DNA from: Sphingorhabdus sp. EL138
Lineage (GTDB): Bacteria > Pseudomonadota > Alphaproteobacteria > Sphingomonadales > Sphingomonadaceae
Direction: 5' to 3'
Length of the DNA stretch: 46,484 nucleotides
NCBI RefSeq assembly: GCF_945862485.1
Contig: NZ_CAMAYF010000015.1
Location: 1-46,484 of the forward strand
Below are positions 1 through 10,636 of this stretch, in pieces (positions within the stretch are counted from its first letter, which is position 1; every line of letters begins with the position of its first letter). The position numbers were made by a program, and so were the translations under genes. The notes under the pieces were generated by a model, which was given only the letters and a program-made list of their open reading frames with translations, was not told the origin of the DNA and did no database searches.

Positions 1-2288
1 GGCAATTGCGCGAACCAGTCGCGGATGTTGGTGAACGCGCCGGTGTAGGTCGCGGGGTTCGAACGCGGGGTGCGGCCAATGGGGGATTGGTCGATGTCGA
101 TCACCTTGTCGCAATGTTCCAGACCCGTGACCTTGTCATGCGCGCCCGCGATAACGCGCGCGCCGTTGAGGCTGCGGGCCGCAGAGGCGTAGAGCGTGTC
201 GATGGTGAAGCTGGACTTGCCCGAACCTGATACGCCGGTGATGCAACAGAATGTGCCCAAAGGAATGCTCGCGGTGACATTCTTTAGATTGTTGGCGCGG
301 GCGTTGTGGACGGTCAGCTTCTTCTTATTACCCTTGCGCCGGGTCTTGGGCACCGCAATCTCCCGCGTGCCGTTCAGATAGGCGGCGGTCAGGCTGTCTT
401 TCGATTTCAATATCTGTTTCAACGTGCCTTCGGCCATAACGGTGCCGCCATGGACGCCAGCGCCGGGGCCAAGATCGACAACCCAGTCGGCGGTGCGGAT
501 CGCGTCTTCGTCATGTTCGACGACGATGACGGTGTTGCCCAAATCGCGCAGGCGGCGCAGCGTGGCGAGCAGGCGGTCATTGTCTTTCTGGTGCAAGCCG
601 ATGCTGGGTTCGTCGAGCACATAGAGCACGCCCGAAAGGCCGCTGCCGATTTGGCTGGCCAAGCGGATGCGTTGGCTCTCCCCGCCGGACAAGGTGCCGC
701 TGGTCCGGTCGAGGTTGAGATAATCCAACCCGACATTGTTGAGGAAGCCAAGACGTTCGTTGATTTCCTTAAGGATTGCCTTGGCAATTTGCTGCTGCTG
801 GTTGGTGAGCGTCTTATCGACGCTGCCGAACCAATCCAGCGCGTCCCCGACGCTCATGCGCGTAGGCGTGGCGATGTCAACGCCAGCGATCTTGACCGAA
901 AGCGCTTCGGGCTTCAACCGCGCGCCGTGGCAGGTTTCGCAGGGCTGCGATGTCTGATATTTGCTCAGCTCTTCACGCATCCACGCGCTATCGGTTTGCA
1001 GCAAGCGGCGGTTGAGATTGCCAATGACGCCCTCAAACGCTTTGCGCACGGTATATTCCTTACGCCCGTCCTTAAATGTCAGCTCCACCGCCATGCCGCC
1101 CGTGCCGTGCAGAATGATGAGCTTCTGTTCGGGAAGCAAATCCTCCCAATTGGTGTCCAGGTTGAAGCCATAGGCCTTTGCAAGGCTGGACAGCACTTGC
1201 ATATAGTAAGGGCTGGGCGGGTTCGACTTCGCCCAAGGCACAATCGCGCCTTTCTTAAGGCTTAGATGTTCGTTGGGGACCACCAGTTGCGGGTCAAATT
1301 CCTGCCGCTCGCCAAGGCCGTCACAATCCGGACAGGCACCTTGCGGGGCGTTGAAGGAGAAGAGACGTGGCGCGATTTCGGCGATGGTGAAGCCGGAAAC
1401 CGGGCATGCGAATTTTTCGGAGAAGACGATGCGGTTGGCGGGCAGGCCAGTGCCCTTCATCGCGCCGCCGGTTACGTTTGTTGGCGCAAGCCCAAATGTC
1501 GCGCGCGCTTCGCCAAATGCAGTTGGCACGCTATCGGCGTTGCTGGTCTGTAACTCCGCCACGGTGGTATCTGCCAGATCCACAAACGCCAAGCCATCGG
1601 CCAGTTTCAACGCCGCCTCAAAACTTTCGGCCAAACGCTGCTGAATGCCATCCTTGACGACGATGCGGTCAACGACAACTTCAATGTCATGCTTGTATTT
1701 TTTGTCGAGCGCAGGCGCCTCTTCAATTGCGTAGAGTTCGCCGTCGATGCGTACGCGGGTGTAGCCCGAACGCTGCCATTCGGCGAGTTCCTTGCGATAT
1801 TCGCCCTTGCGCCCTTGGACGACGGGCGCGAGCAGGAACGCGCGGGTGCCTTCGGGCAAAGCCATCACGCGGTCGACCATCTGACTGACGGTTTGCGCGG
1901 TAATCGGCAGGCCCGTTGCGGGCGAATAAGGCACGCCGACGCGCGCCCATAATAGCCGCATATAATCGTAAATCTCGGTCACCGTGGCGACGGTCGAGCG
2001 CGGGTTGCGGCTGGTCGTTTTCTGCTCGATGGAGATTGCGGGGGATAGCCCCTCAATATGCTCGACATCGGGCTTTTGCATCATCTCCAGAAACTGACGC
2101 GCATAAGCGGAGAGCGATTCGACGTAACGGCGCTGCCCCTCGGCATAAATGGTGTCGAAAGCGAGGCTGGACTTGCCGGAACCGGACAGGCCCGTGATAA
2201 CGATAAGCTTGTCGCGCGGTAGGTCGATATCGACGCCCTTGAGATTATGCTCGCGCGCACCGCGCACCTTGATGTGGGTGAGTGACAT
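1..2288 (-). CDS. uvrA: UvrABC system protein A, 3' end cut by window edge
   Basis: UvrA is the damage-recognition ATPase of nucleotide excision repair; it loads UvrB onto damaged DNA in the cytoplasm. The reading frame starts at an ATG whose product opens [16 protein letters not shown] and runs about 762 codons to the window edge, so roughly the last fifth of the usual 950-1000 residues is missing. Visible are the first Walker A (GLSGSGKSS, about residues 33-41), a C4 zinc-finger segment (ACPDCDG, near position 1330), an ABC signature LSGGESQR (near 690) and the second Walker A (GVSGSGKSS, near 215). A LexA-type box lies just upstream, so the gene is probably SOS-inducible. Identification is firm; the C-terminus is not visible. 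Confidence 0.97.
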   Translation of the reverse strand, partial: MSLTHIKVRGAREHNLKGVDIDLPRDKLIVITGLSGSGKSSLAFDTIYAEGQRRYVESLSAYARQFLEMMQKPDVEHIEGLSPAISIEQKTTSRNPRSTVATVTEIYDYMRLLWARVGVPYSPATGLPITAQTVSQMVDRVMALPEGTRAFLLAPVVQGRKGEYRKELAEWQRSGYTRVRIDGELYAIEEAPALDKKYKHDIEVVVDRIVVKDGIQQRLAESFEAALKLADGLAFVDLADTTVAELQTSNADSVPTAFGEARATFGLAPTNVTGGAMKGTGLPANRIVFSEKFACPVSGFTIAEIAPRLFSFNAPQGACPDCDGLGERQEFDPQLVVPNEHLSLKKGAIVPWAKSNPPSPYYMQVLSSLAKAYGFNLDTNWEDLLPEQKLIILHGTGGMAVELTFKDGRKEYTVRKAFEGVIGNLNRRLLQTDSAWMREELSKYQTSQPCETCHGARLKPEALSVKIAGVDIATPTRMSVGDALDWFGSVDKTLTNQQQQIAKAILKEINERLGFLNNVGLDYLNLDRTSGTLSGGESQRIRLASQIGSGLSGVLYVLDEPSIGLHQKDNDRLLATLRRLRDLGNTVIVVEHDEDAIRTADWVVDLGPGAGVHGGTVMAEGTLKQILKSKDSLTAAYLNGTREIAVPKTRRKGNKKKLTVHNARANNLKNVTASIPLGTFCCITGVSGSGKSSFTIDTLYASAARSLNGARVIAGAHDKVTGLEHCDKVIDIDQSPIGRTPRSNPATYTGAFTNIRDWFAQL

Positions 2289-2298
2289 AATTCAGCTT

Positions 2299-2313
2299 GT
2301 TCCAGATTTGTTC
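2299..2313. promoter_or_regulatory. LexA (SOS) box upstream of uvrA
   Basis: A direct repeat GTTC-N7-GTTC, the established alphaproteobacterial LexA operator, lies 11 nt upstream of the uvrA ATG. Both half-sites are perfect. uvrA is a classical LexA target in this class, so position and neighbour agree. Confidence 0.85.
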
Positions 2314-2500
2314 TAAAAGCGCAAGTGGGTGCGTTGTTTAGGAGGTGGGCTAAAATTCCTCGCATTTCAAGCTAGGCTTTTACCGTATGTTGCATCCGTA
2401 CGCATTTGTGGACTTCGGAATAACGCCAGTGGCGGGGCAGGAATGACTGCCGATTGATTTTCCGCTTCTAACGCGTTCGAAAGCATGCTTGAGTAGGTCC

Positions 2501-3307
2501 ATGGAAACTGAACTGCGCAACCACCCGATCAGCGGCGAACCGCTTCCCGTCGCAACGCCTGCGGCGACAATGGTCATTTTTCGGAAGAACCCGGACGGTG
2601 GTGCGCCATTATTGCTGATGGTCGAGCGTATCAAAGCGATGGCTTTTGCTGGCGGCGCTGCGGTCTTCCCCGGGGGTAAGGTTGATCCTGCCGATTTCGA
2701 TTATGCGCAGATGTTGAGTTTGCCTTTGCCGCTGGATGAAGCCGCCGCCCGGCTTGCGGCAATCCGTGAAACAATTGAGGAGGCAGGGCTAGCGCTGGGG
2801 CTTTCTGGCGTTTCGGACGCGGCCAATTGCGTTGAGGCGCGTGCGGCGTTGCATGATGGCGAAAGCCTGCAAGCCGTCTGCAACCGCTTTGGTTGGACGC
2901 CGGATTTGGAACAGCTTGTTTTATGGTCACGCTGGCGTCCGCCCGCCTTTGAAAATGCCAGCCGCGTTTTTGACACGCGTTTCTATCTCGTGGATGCAGG
3001 CGACACCACACCCGATGCAACGGTGGACCAGACCGAGAACCGGATGCTGTTTTGGGCAACGGCGGCTGAGGTTTTGGAAAAAGCAGATCAAGGCCAGGTG
3101 AAGATCATCTTCCCCACGCGGCGCAATCTGGAAAGGCTGGCGATGTTCGGTGACTTTGACGCGGCTGCCGCCCATGCGGCGGAGCATCCCGTGTTGACGG
3201 TGCTGACCTATATAGACAAACGCGCGGACGGAAGCTGGCTATGCATTCCCGACGGCCATGGTTATCCTGTGCTTGAGGAGTTCCTCGGTACCGCCATGCG
3301 GGGGTGA
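2501..3307 (+). CDS. Nudix hydrolase domain protein
   Basis: Nudix enzymes hydrolyse nucleoside diphosphates linked to another moiety (NDP-sugars, CoA esters, oxidised nucleotides). The 268-residue product has FPGGK (57-61) and, after an insertion of about 28 residues, the catalytic helix RETIEEAG (89-96). The spaced-out GG...REtxEEaG arrangement resembles NUDT19-like proteins, which act on CoA species, but the substrate cannot be read from sequence. The ATG at 2501 is chosen; an in-frame TTG at 2489 is possible. The 212-nt gap to uvrA holds the LexA box and presumably promoters for both divergent genes. It converges on the ferredoxin gene with a palindromic repeat between. Confidence 0.85.
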   Translation: METELRNHPISGEPLPVATPAATMVIFRKNPDGGAPLLLMVERIKAMAFAGGAAVFPGGKVDPADFDYAQMLSLPLPLDEAAARLAAIRETIEEAGLALGLSGVSDAANCVEARAALHDGESLQAVCNRFGWTPDLEQLVLWSRWRPPAFENASRVFDTRFYLVDAGDTTPDATVDQTENRMLFWATAAEVLEKADQGQVKIIFPTRRNLERLAMFGDFDAAAAHAAEHPVLTVLTYIDKRADGSWLCIPDGHGYPVLEEFLGTAMRG

Positions 3308-3353
3308 GAGTTGCCCTTCCGCGAACGAGAACACATCTTGGGCAAACATTCTG

Positions 3354-3382
3354 TGTCACCCTGAACTTGGTTCAGGGTGACA
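3354..3382. repeat. REP-like palindrome, copy 1 (short form)
   Basis: A perfect 13-bp inverted repeat (TGTCACCCTGAAC / GTTCAGGGTGACA) with a 3-nt loop lies between the convergent Nudix and ferredoxin genes. It shares the CCCTGAACTTG...TTCAGGG core with two other copies in this window (24.5 and 43.4 kb). A role as bidirectional terminator or mRNA 3'-end stabiliser is an inference. Confidence 0.85.
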
Positions 3383-3459
3383 GTTGTTGTTCGATGGTGT
3401 GTCGAAGAGGCCCACCCCAACCATTCCCGCTTGTGGAGGGTGTTTACTTCAGCTGGTTA

Positions 3460-3777
3460 TCAATCCTCAGCGGCGATCGTCACGATCAAGCCATCGAGCG
3501 CATCGCTTACAGGGATCTGGCAAGACAGGCGTGAGGTTTCATTGCGATGGTCTGTGCTGTCGAGCAAATCGTTTTCGTCCGCGGTCATTTTTGGCAAGCG
3601 GTCTGAAAAAGCAGGATCGATATGCACATGGCAGGTCGCGCATGAGCAACATCCGCCGCACAAAGCGAGCAATTCGTCAAAACCATTGTCGCGGATGACC
3701 TCCATCAACGACAATCCGTTTTCAGCCTCGATCTCGCGGCCTTCGCCGTTACGTGAAATTACCGTGACCTTCGTCAT
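3460..3777 (-). CDS. 2Fe-2S ferredoxin, adrenodoxin type
   Basis: Small soluble electron carrier of 105 residues. Cluster ligands follow the adrenodoxin/ISC spacing: Cys40, Cys46, Cys49 and Cys86 (C-x5-C-x2-C-x36-C). Two further cysteines, 43 and 44, sit inside the loop; Cys44 occurs in bacterial FdVI-like members, whereas a Cys at 43 is less usual. Such ferredoxins feed cytochromes P450 or Fe-S assembly; no partner is encoded next to it. The ATG at 3777 is preceded by a clear AAGGAG ribosome site, which decides this start over a longer upstream frame. Divergent from trxB across 161 nt. Confidence 0.92.
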   Translation of the reverse strand: MTKVTVISRNGEGREIEAENGLSLMEVIRDNGFDELLALCGGCCSCATCHVHIDPAFSDRLPKMTADENDLLDSTDHRNETSRLSCQIPVSDALDGLIVTIAAED

Positions 3778-3872
3778 GAAAAGCTCCTTGAATTCTTGAA
3801 TCTTGAATATCGTCGAACCGATAGGTTTTACCTGCATAGATGTGAAGCCCTAATTTGATGGGGATAACTTAG

Positions 3873-4892
<1,020 letters not shown>

Positions 4893-4944
4893 GACAGGAC
4901 GCGCATTCGGCCCTAAATGTTCCCCCGCGATAAACGCTGTTGCA

Positions 4945-4982
4945 TATATTAGCTGTATCAGTTAGGTAATACAGCTAATATA
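4945..4982. promoter_or_regulatory. 14-bp perfect inverted repeat upstream of M48 protease gene
   Basis: Arms 4945-4958 (TATATTAGCTGTAT) and 4969-4982 are perfectly complementary around a 10-nt spacer. The repeat ends 19 nt before the M48 protease ATG and just ahead of its GGAGG ribosome site. There is no U-tract, so it is a poor terminator for trxB. Placement fits an operator bound by a dimeric repressor, or a 5'-UTR hairpin; the regulator is unknown. Confidence 0.7.
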
Positions 4983-5001
4983 GCGATTTGGAGGGATATT
5001 C

Positions 5002-6174
5002 ATGGCATTTGATCCGGCGGTCGAAACCGCGCGTTACATTGATAGTCTGGGGCCGGAGGCGCTGCAAAAGGCAGCGGATTATACGATTGCAACCCATTGG
5101 ATGTTATTGGGCGGACTCGTTGTTACGGCAATTGTCACATGGATACTCGTGCGCTCTGGGTTGCTGGAGCGGCTATCGACGAAGTTACAAAATCGGGGGT
5201 GGGCGCTGCGCACATTTTTGGTCTGTGTGGCTTTTTTCCTGCTCTCCGCATTGATCAGCCTGCCATGGGGTATTTACGAAAAATGGGGTTTCGAAAAATC
5301 CTATGGCCGCACGAGCCAGCCTTTGGCCGACTTTATCACGCAAGATTTGATTGGCATTGCGTTGTCGAGCGTGCTTGGCGGACTTTTCTTTTTGGGCGTT
5401 TACGCGCTCATCCGTAAAACCGGAAAGAAATGGTGGCTCTGGTCGGGCGGTCTGGCCGCTTTTGCGGCTGCGGCGACGATATTGCTGTCGCCGGTTTTAA
5501 TCGAGCCGATTTTCAATGACTATAAGCCAGTTCCAGAAGGTCCGGTGCGCACCGCGTTGCTGACAATGGCAGACGAGGCAGGAATTCCACATGATCGCGT
5601 GTTGATGTTCGACGGATCACGCCAGTCGAACAACTTCACCGCCAACGTCTCGGGCGTATTTGGTTCGGCGCGGATTGCAATTTCGGATGTCGCGCTGAAA
5701 CAGGCATCGCTTGATGAGGTGAAGGCGGTCACTGGGCATGAGATTGGGCATTATGTGCTCGGCCATGTCTGGCGGTCGGTTTTCATTATCGTTTTTATCG
5801 CGATGCTCGGCTTTTTCTTGGCTGATCGTTTGTTCAACCGTGTGGCGGCTCTGTTTGGCAGCAAGGCAAAGGTGGGAGACCCCGAAGGCCTGCCGGTCTT
5901 GATGTTGATTGTCTCCGTGCTCGGCATTTTTGCGCAGCCAGCGCTTAACGGTGTCATCCGCCTAGGTGAAAGCGAGGCGGATGCTTATTCGCTGCGCACC
6001 GCCAATTTGCCCGATGCGCTTGCGGGGGCTTTAGTGAAAACCGCTGAATATCGGTATCCACGACCATCCGCGCTGCAAGAGGCGATATTCTATTCGCACC
6101 CGTCGGTTGAAAAACGTGTCCGGCGGGCGATGGACTGGAAAGCGGAGCAACTCAAAAAAGCCGGGGCACCTTAG
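5002..6174 (+). CDS. M48 family (Ste24/CAAX-protease-like) zinc metallopeptidase
   Basis: Membrane-embedded zinc protease of 390 residues, similar in length and order to Ste24/CAAX prenyl protease 1. In bacteria such proteins are thought to act in envelope protein quality control rather than prenyl processing. Zinc site HEIGH is at 246-250 and the third ligand motif ESEAD at 323-327. Hydrophobic segments at about 30-55, 70-90, 115-140, 150-170, 255-275 and 295-320 suggest a multi-pass protein. A GGAGG ribosome site precedes the ATG. It ends 9 nt from the stop of the convergent malate synthase gene. The upstream inverted repeat suggests dedicated regulation. Confidence 0.92.
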   Translation: MAFDPAVETARYIDSLGPEALQKAADYTIATHWMLLGGLVVTAIVTWILVRSGLLERLSTKLQNRGWALRTFLVCVAFFLLSALISLPWGIYEKWGFEKSYGRTSQPLADFITQDLIGIALSSVLGGLFFLGVYALIRKTGKKWWLWSGGLAAFAAAATILLSPVLIEPIFNDYKPVPEGPVRTALLTMADEAGIPHDRVLMFDGSRQSNNFTANVSGVFGSARIAISDVALKQASLDEVKAVTGHEIGHYVLGHVWRSVFIIVFIAMLGFFLADRLFNRVAALFGSKAKVGDPEGLPVLMLIVSVLGIFAQPALNGVIRLGESEADAYSLRTANLPDALAGALVKTAEYRYPRPSALQEAIFYSHPSVEKRVRRAMDWKAEQLKKAGAP

Positions 6175-6183
6175 GTCCTTACC

Positions 6184-8259
6184 CTATGCGCCCCCCGCTT
6201 TCTTCTCCTGCCGGAATTTGTGCAGCAGCGGCTCGGTATAGCCATTGGGTTGCATGACGCCTTCGAATATCAGGGCGCGGGCAGCCTTCAACGCAAGGCT
6301 CGCTCCATCTAGCTTTTCGTAGAGCGGATCGTCCGCATTTTGGGTGTCAACCTTTGCCGCCATCTTGGTAAGCGCGGCGTTCACCTGCGCCTCGGTAGCT
6401 ATGCCGTGGAGCAGCCAGTTCGCGATATGCTGCGACGAAATCCGCAGCGTGGCGCGGTCCTCCATCAGACCGATGTCCTGAATGTCGGGCACTTTGGAAC
6501 AGCCAACGCCTTGGTCAATCCAGCGCACGACATAGCCCAATATACCTTGCGCGTTGTTTTCTAGCTCTTGCGCCACATCTTCGTCTGACCAGTTATGACC
6601 AATGGGAGCGACGGGAATGGTCAGCAGCGGGTCAAGGCCGGGCGTTGGTTCCTTGGCCAGTTCCGCCTGACGGGCGAATACGTCGAACTGGTGATAATGC
6701 ATTGCGTGCAACGTTGCTGCGGTGGGGGAGGGCACCCAAGCGGTGTTTGCACCAGCCTTGGGATGGACAATTTTCTGGGCCATCATATCGGCCATCCTGT
6801 CGGGCGCGGCCCACATGCCCTTGCCGATCTGCGCCTTGCCGCTAAGGCCGCAGGCAAGGCCGATTTGTACATTGCGGGCTTCATAAGCTTGGATCCAGGA
6901 TGATGTTTTCATCTCGGCTTTGCGGATCATCGGGCCAGCGTGCATCGCCGTGTGCATTTCGTCGCCGGTGCGATCCAGAAAGCCAGTGTTGATGAACACA
7001 ATACGGTCGCGAACGGCGTGAATACATGCGGCAAGATTTGCGCTGGTACGGCGCTCTTCGTCCATCACGCCAACCTTGATCGTGTGGCGTGCAAGGCCAA
7101 GCACGTCTTCGACCGCATCGAAGAGGTCATTGGTAAACGCGGCTTCTTCGGGGCCATGCATTTTGGGTTTGACGATGTAGATGCTGCCCGCACGGCTATT
7201 GCTATATGTGCCCAGCCCTTGCAGGTCATGCAGCGCGCAAAGTGATGTGAACAAAGCGTCGAGTATGCCCTCGGGCGCTTCACTACCGTCGGCCAACAAT
7301 ACAGCCGGATTGGTCATCAGATGCCCGACATTGCGCACAAACATCAGGCTGCGGCCGGATAGAGTGAGGCCGTCATACACGCGGTCTGCCTCAAGCGCGC
7401 GGGTGACGGTCTTGCCGCCCTTGTCAAAGCTTGCAACCAGATCGCCGCGCATAAGACCAAGCCAGTTGGTATAAGCTGCTACCTTATCATCCGCATCAAC
7501 CGCAGCGACTGAGTCTTCCAAGTCGATAATTGTTGTCAGTGCCGATTCAAGAATGACATCGGCGATGTGCAGTTCGTCGGTGGCGCCTACCGGATGCTGC
7601 GGATTGACCACGACTTCGATGTGCAGGCCATGATGCTTGAACACATAACGGGTGGTGTCACCAAATTGGGCCTTTGTGACGAAATAGGGATTGTTGCCGC
7701 CCGCTAAAGCCGCCTGCCAACCCGGAATGCTGGCATCAAGAAAATGGCGCGCATATGCAACAACTGCATCGCCGCGGTCGGTGTCATAGCCACCGGGCCG
7801 GGCTGCGGGTGCCGACAGAACGTCAGTACCATATAGCGCATCATATAGGCTACCCCAGCGCGCATTTGCGGCGTTGAGGACGAAGCGGTCATTTAGGCTT
7901 GGCACCACAAGCTGCGGTCCAGCCATCGTCGCAATTTCCGCATCAACATTTTGCGTACCAATGCTGAATGCCTCAGGCTCGGGAACCAGATAACCGATTT
8001 CGCGCAAGAAACCTTGATAGCCTGCCATGTCGGTAATTGGGCCGGGATTGGCGCGATGCCATGCATCCAGCTTGGCTTGCATATCGTCGCGCTTGGCCAG
8101 CAGATCCAGGTTACGCGGTACAAAGCGGCCAAGAACATCAGACAGGCCCTGCCAGAGAGTATCTGCAGCGATGCCTGTGCCGACAAGGGCATGGTTTTCG
8201 ACAAATTCGGCAAGTTGCTCGGCAATCCGAATTCCGCCACGCGTCACATATTTGGTCAT
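6184..8259 (-). CDS. glcB: Malate synthase G
   Basis: Condenses glyoxylate with acetyl-CoA to malate in the glyoxylate shunt. The 691-residue product has the length of the monomeric G isoform (about 720), not the shorter A isoform. Family stretches include [27 protein letters not shown] and [14 protein letters not shown]-like sequence (here [17 protein letters not shown]). The ATG at 8259 is preceded by a GGAG ribosome site and opens [16 protein letters not shown]; an upstream in-frame ATG lacks such a site. No isocitrate lyase gene is adjacent. It is divergent from the riboswitch-controlled gene. Confidence 0.97.
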   Translation of the reverse strand: MTKYVTRGGIRIAEQLAEFVENHALVGTGIAADTLWQGLSDVLGRFVPRNLDLLAKRDDMQAKLDAWHRANPGPITDMAGYQGFLREIGYLVPEPEAFSIGTQNVDAEIATMAGPQLVVPSLNDRFVLNAANARWGSLYDALYGTDVLSAPAARPGGYDTDRGDAVVAYARHFLDASIPGWQAALAGGNNPYFVTKAQFGDTTRYVFKHHGLHIEVVVNPQHPVGATDELHIADVILESALTTIIDLEDSVAAVDADDKVAAYTNWLGLMRGDLVASFDKGGKTVTRALEADRVYDGLTLSGRSLMFVRNVGHLMTNPAVLLADGSEAPEGILDALFTSLCALHDLQGLGTYSNSRAGSIYIVKPKMHGPEEAAFTNDLFDAVEDVLGLARHTIKVGVMDEERRTSANLAACIHAVRDRIVFINTGFLDRTGDEMHTAMHAGPMIRKAEMKTSSWIQAYEARNVQIGLACGLSGKAQIGKGMWAAPDRMADMMAQKIVHPKAGANTAWVPSPTAATLHAMHYHQFDVFARQAELAKEPTPGLDPLLTIPVAPIGHNWSDEDVAQELENNAQGILGYVVRWIDQGVGCSKVPDIQDIGLMEDRATLRISSQHIANWLLHGIATEAQVNAALTKMAAKVDTQNADDPLYEKLDGASLALKAARALIFEGVMQPNGYTEPLLHKFRQEKKAGGA

Positions 8260-8441
8260 TATTTGGCTCCAGTAAATACGGTGCCTGGGGAGATTCTTAT
8301 CGTTACGCAACCCATTAACGGGTGTCGCGCGTCGACAAAAGGAAAAAACGGGATTTCTGATTAATTCGGCGGCACGCTATGCATTGGGCCGAGGTAAAAT
8401 ATAACTGAGGCCGATCAAGTATAGCCTGACTAGTGTCATGC

Positions 8442-8470
8442 TTGCATCCTCTGTCTCAGCGGCTTAATTA
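8442..8470 (+). promoter_or_regulatory. Probable sigma-70 promoter of the riboswitch transcript
   Basis: A -35 hexamer TTGCAT (8442-8447), a 17-nt spacer and a -10 hexamer TAATTA (8465-8470) predict a start near 8476, directly at the 5' edge of the yybP-ykoY aptamer. The agreement in spacing and position is the main support. Confidence 0.6.
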
Positions 8471-8478
8471 TAGGGCAG

Positions 8479-8566
8479 TCATCTGGGGAGTAGCCACTCG
8501 TTCCACCCGAACGAGACATGCATCAACATATTTGGCCGAGAGGCCATGGTGCATGTGGAGCCACAA
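8479..8566 (+). promoter_or_regulatory. yybP-ykoY (Mn2+) riboswitch
   Basis: The stretch carries the diagnostic 5' element GGGGAGTAGCC (8485-8495), a CTCGTTC/GAACGAG hairpin, the conserved CATCAACATA element, a GGCC/GGCC hairpin closed by an ATGCA/TGCAT stem, and a 3' strand ending GGAGCC that can close the aptamer. This class binds Mn2+ and commonly precedes manganese exporters including TMEM165/GDT1 proteins, exactly the gene found downstream. Between aptamer and start codon, GGTCGGGC (8623-8630) can pair with GCCTGACC (8662-8669) next to the ribosome site, suggesting translational control (inference). Confidence 0.88.
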
Positions 8567-8681
8567 GATCGAAAAAGATCAGGCGGTTCAAGGCGAGACC
8601 AATGACATCGGTTATCCGTTCCGGTCGGGCGGGGTGGCCGGTGGCATTGCGTCGAAAAACTGCCTGACCCGGGATATGTTT

Positions 8682-9251
8682 ATGGAAATCTTTTTTACGT
8701 CGACCTTGCTGGTTGCTGTTGCCGAAATTGGCGACAAGACGATGCTTTTGGCAATATTGCTTGCCACCCGGTTCAAGAAGCCGATCCCGGTGATCGCAGG
8801 GATATTCACCGCGACCATCGCCAATCACGCACTCGCCGCATGGGCAGGCAGCGCGCTTGCCTCAATCTTTATGAGCGACACTTTCGGTTATGTTGTGGCG
8901 ATTGGTTTCATATTGATGGCCGCATGGACGTTGGTTCCAGACAAGGTGGACGATGATATAAAAGTGGTGTCGCAAGGTGGGGCATTTATTGCGACCACAA
9001 TCGCTTTTTTTGTGGTCGAAATGGGGGATAAGACGCAGGTCGCGACGATAGCGCTGGGTGCGCAATATCATACGGTTTGGGCGGTTGCTGCTGGCACGAC
9101 CATAGGCATGATGATCGCCAATGTACCGGCGGTCTATTTAGGCGAGAAGCTGGTGGCGAAAATCTCGCTGCGCACGGTGCATATCGTCGCCGCTGTAATG
9201 TTCCTGCTTCTCGGGCTTTGGCAGTTGTGGGAGTTGTCGAACTGCGCTTAA
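8682..9251 (+). CDS. TMEM165/GDT1 family (UPF0016) cation transporter, probable Mn2+ exporter
   Basis: Inner-membrane protein of 189 residues with two halves, each carrying the family signature E-x-G-D-K-T: AEIGDKT near residue 17 and VEMGDKT near residue 112. About six transmembrane helices are visible. The family moves Ca2+/Mn2+ in exchange for protons; bacterial members such as MneA export manganese. The upstream Mn2+ riboswitch supports that job here. The ATG at 8682 has GGGA at a suitable distance; the reading frame stays open through the riboswitch region, but that extension would translate the aptamer and is rejected. Confidence 0.93.
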   Translation: MEIFFTSTLLVAVAEIGDKTMLLAILLATRFKKPIPVIAGIFTATIANHALAAWAGSALASIFMSDTFGYVVAIGFILMAAWTLVPDKVDDDIKVVSQGGAFIATTIAFFVVEMGDKTQVATIALGAQYHTVWAVAAGTTIGMMIANVPAVYLGEKLVAKISLRTVHIVAAVMFLLLGLWQLWELSNCA

Positions 9252-9297
9252 GCTGTTAGGCGCGCCGCAGATATTTTAGCTTCGGAACCAAAGTGAC

Positions 9298-10515
9298 ATG
9301 ACAGACAGCATCAAGAAAGTCGTTCTTGCTTATTCGGGTGGCCTCGACACCAGCGTCATCTTGAAATGGCTGCAGGTTGAATATGGCTGCGAAGTCGTGA
9401 CTTTCACCGCTGACTTGGGTCAAGGCGAAGAGCTTGAACCTGCGCGGGCGAAGGCTGTGCTGATGGGTGTACCTGACCATCATATCTATATTGATGATCT
9501 GCGTGAAGAATTCGTTCGTGATTTTGTCTTCCCAATGATGCGCGCTAATGCACGTTATGAAGGCGACTATCTATTGGGCACGTCGATTGCGCGGCCGTTG
9601 ATTTCGAAACGGTTGATTGAGATTGCGGCAGAAACGGGCGCGGATGCCATTGCGCACGGCGCGACGGGCAAGGGTAATGACCAAGTTCGGTTCGAACTGT
9701 CGGCTTATGCGCTCAACCCCGATATCAAGGTTATCGCCCCTTGGCGCGAATGGGACCTGACCAGCCGTACGCGGCTGATTGAATGGGCCGAACAACATCA
9801 GATCCCTGTGCCAAAAGACAAACGCGGCGAAAGCCCGTTTTCAACCGATGCGAACCTACTGCACACCTCGTCCGAGGGTAAAGTGCTGGAGGACCCGTGG
9901 GATGAAACGCCGGATTATGTCTATTCGCGGACAGTTAACCCCGAAGACGCGCCAGACACGCCCGAATATATCACCATCGATTTTGAAAAGGGCGACGGCG
10001 TTGCGCTCAATGGTGAAGCCATGTCGCCTGCGACCTTGTTGGCAGCGTTGAATGAACTTGGCCGCAAGCATGGTATTGGGCGCCTAGATCTTGTGGAGAA
10101 CCGTTTCGTCGGCATGAAATCGCGCGGCATGTATGAAACGCCTGGTGGCGAAATTTATGCGCGTGCCCATCGCGGCATCGAAAGCATCACCTTGGACCGC
10201 GGCGCGGCGCATCTAAAAGATGAACTGATGCCCAAATATGCCGAATTGATTTACAATGGCTTTTGGTTCTCGCCAGAGCGTGAGATGTTGCAGGCCGCGA
10301 TAGACCATAGCCAAGTACATGTGTCCGGCACCGTTCGGTTGAAGCTGTACAAGGGCCTTGCAAGCGTGGTTGGTCGCAAATCGCCCAACAGCCTGTACAG
10401 CGAGAAGGTTGTGACGTTCGAAGACGACGCGGGCGCCTATGACCAGAAGGACGCGGCGGGCTTTATCAAGCTCAATGCGCTGCGTTTGCGTTTGCTGGCA
10501 GGACGCAAAGCTTAA
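9298..10515 (+). CDS. argG: Argininosuccinate synthase
   Basis: Joins citrulline and aspartate using ATP in arginine synthesis. The 405-residue length is typical of the short bacterial type. The N-terminal ATP pyrophosphatase motif AYSGGLDTS lies at about 10-18, followed by family sequence such as [15 protein letters not shown] and [15 protein letters not shown]. It is 46 nt downstream of the GDT1 gene on the same strand, so co-transcription is possible, but no terminator or promoter could be recognised between them. Confidence 0.97.
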   Translation: MTDSIKKVVLAYSGGLDTSVILKWLQVEYGCEVVTFTADLGQGEELEPARAKAVLMGVPDHHIYIDDLREEFVRDFVFPMMRANARYEGDYLLGTSIARPLISKRLIEIAAETGADAIAHGATGKGNDQVRFELSAYALNPDIKVIAPWREWDLTSRTRLIEWAEQHQIPVPKDKRGESPFSTDANLLHTSSEGKVLEDPWDETPDYVYSRTVNPEDAPDTPEYITIDFEKGDGVALNGEAMSPATLLAALNELGRKHGIGRLDLVENRFVGMKSRGMYETPGGEIYARAHRGIESITLDRGAAHLKDELMPKYAELIYNGFWFSPEREMLQAAIDHSQVHVSGTVRLKLYKGLASVVGRKSPNSLYSEKVVTFEDDAGAYDQKDAAGFIKLNALRLRLLAGRKA

Positions 10516-10581
10516 ATCTGCGAATAAGGCACAGAGGACGCAGTTGGCAAAATAGAAGAAAGTTCTTTGGACACGCGAAGG

Positions 10582-10599
10582 TTTAATTGCCTAATTAAA
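10582..10599. promoter_or_regulatory. AT-rich inverted repeat upstream of amidohydrolase
   Basis: TTTAATT and AATTAAA flank a 4-nt GCCT spacer, 37 nt before the amidohydrolase ATG. Compact AT palindromes of this shape are common MarR-type operators, but no regulator gene lies nearby and a chance palindrome cannot be excluded. Confidence 0.35.
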
Positions 10600-10636
10600 G
10601 CTGATACGCTCCTTGCTGGAAATGAGGAGAGTCGAC

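Noticed and set aside
306-1265. Long open frame on the plus strand opposite uvrA
   Set aside because: It is antisense to a firmly identified UvrA reading frame, has no recognisable domain and follows from the GC-skewed codon pattern.
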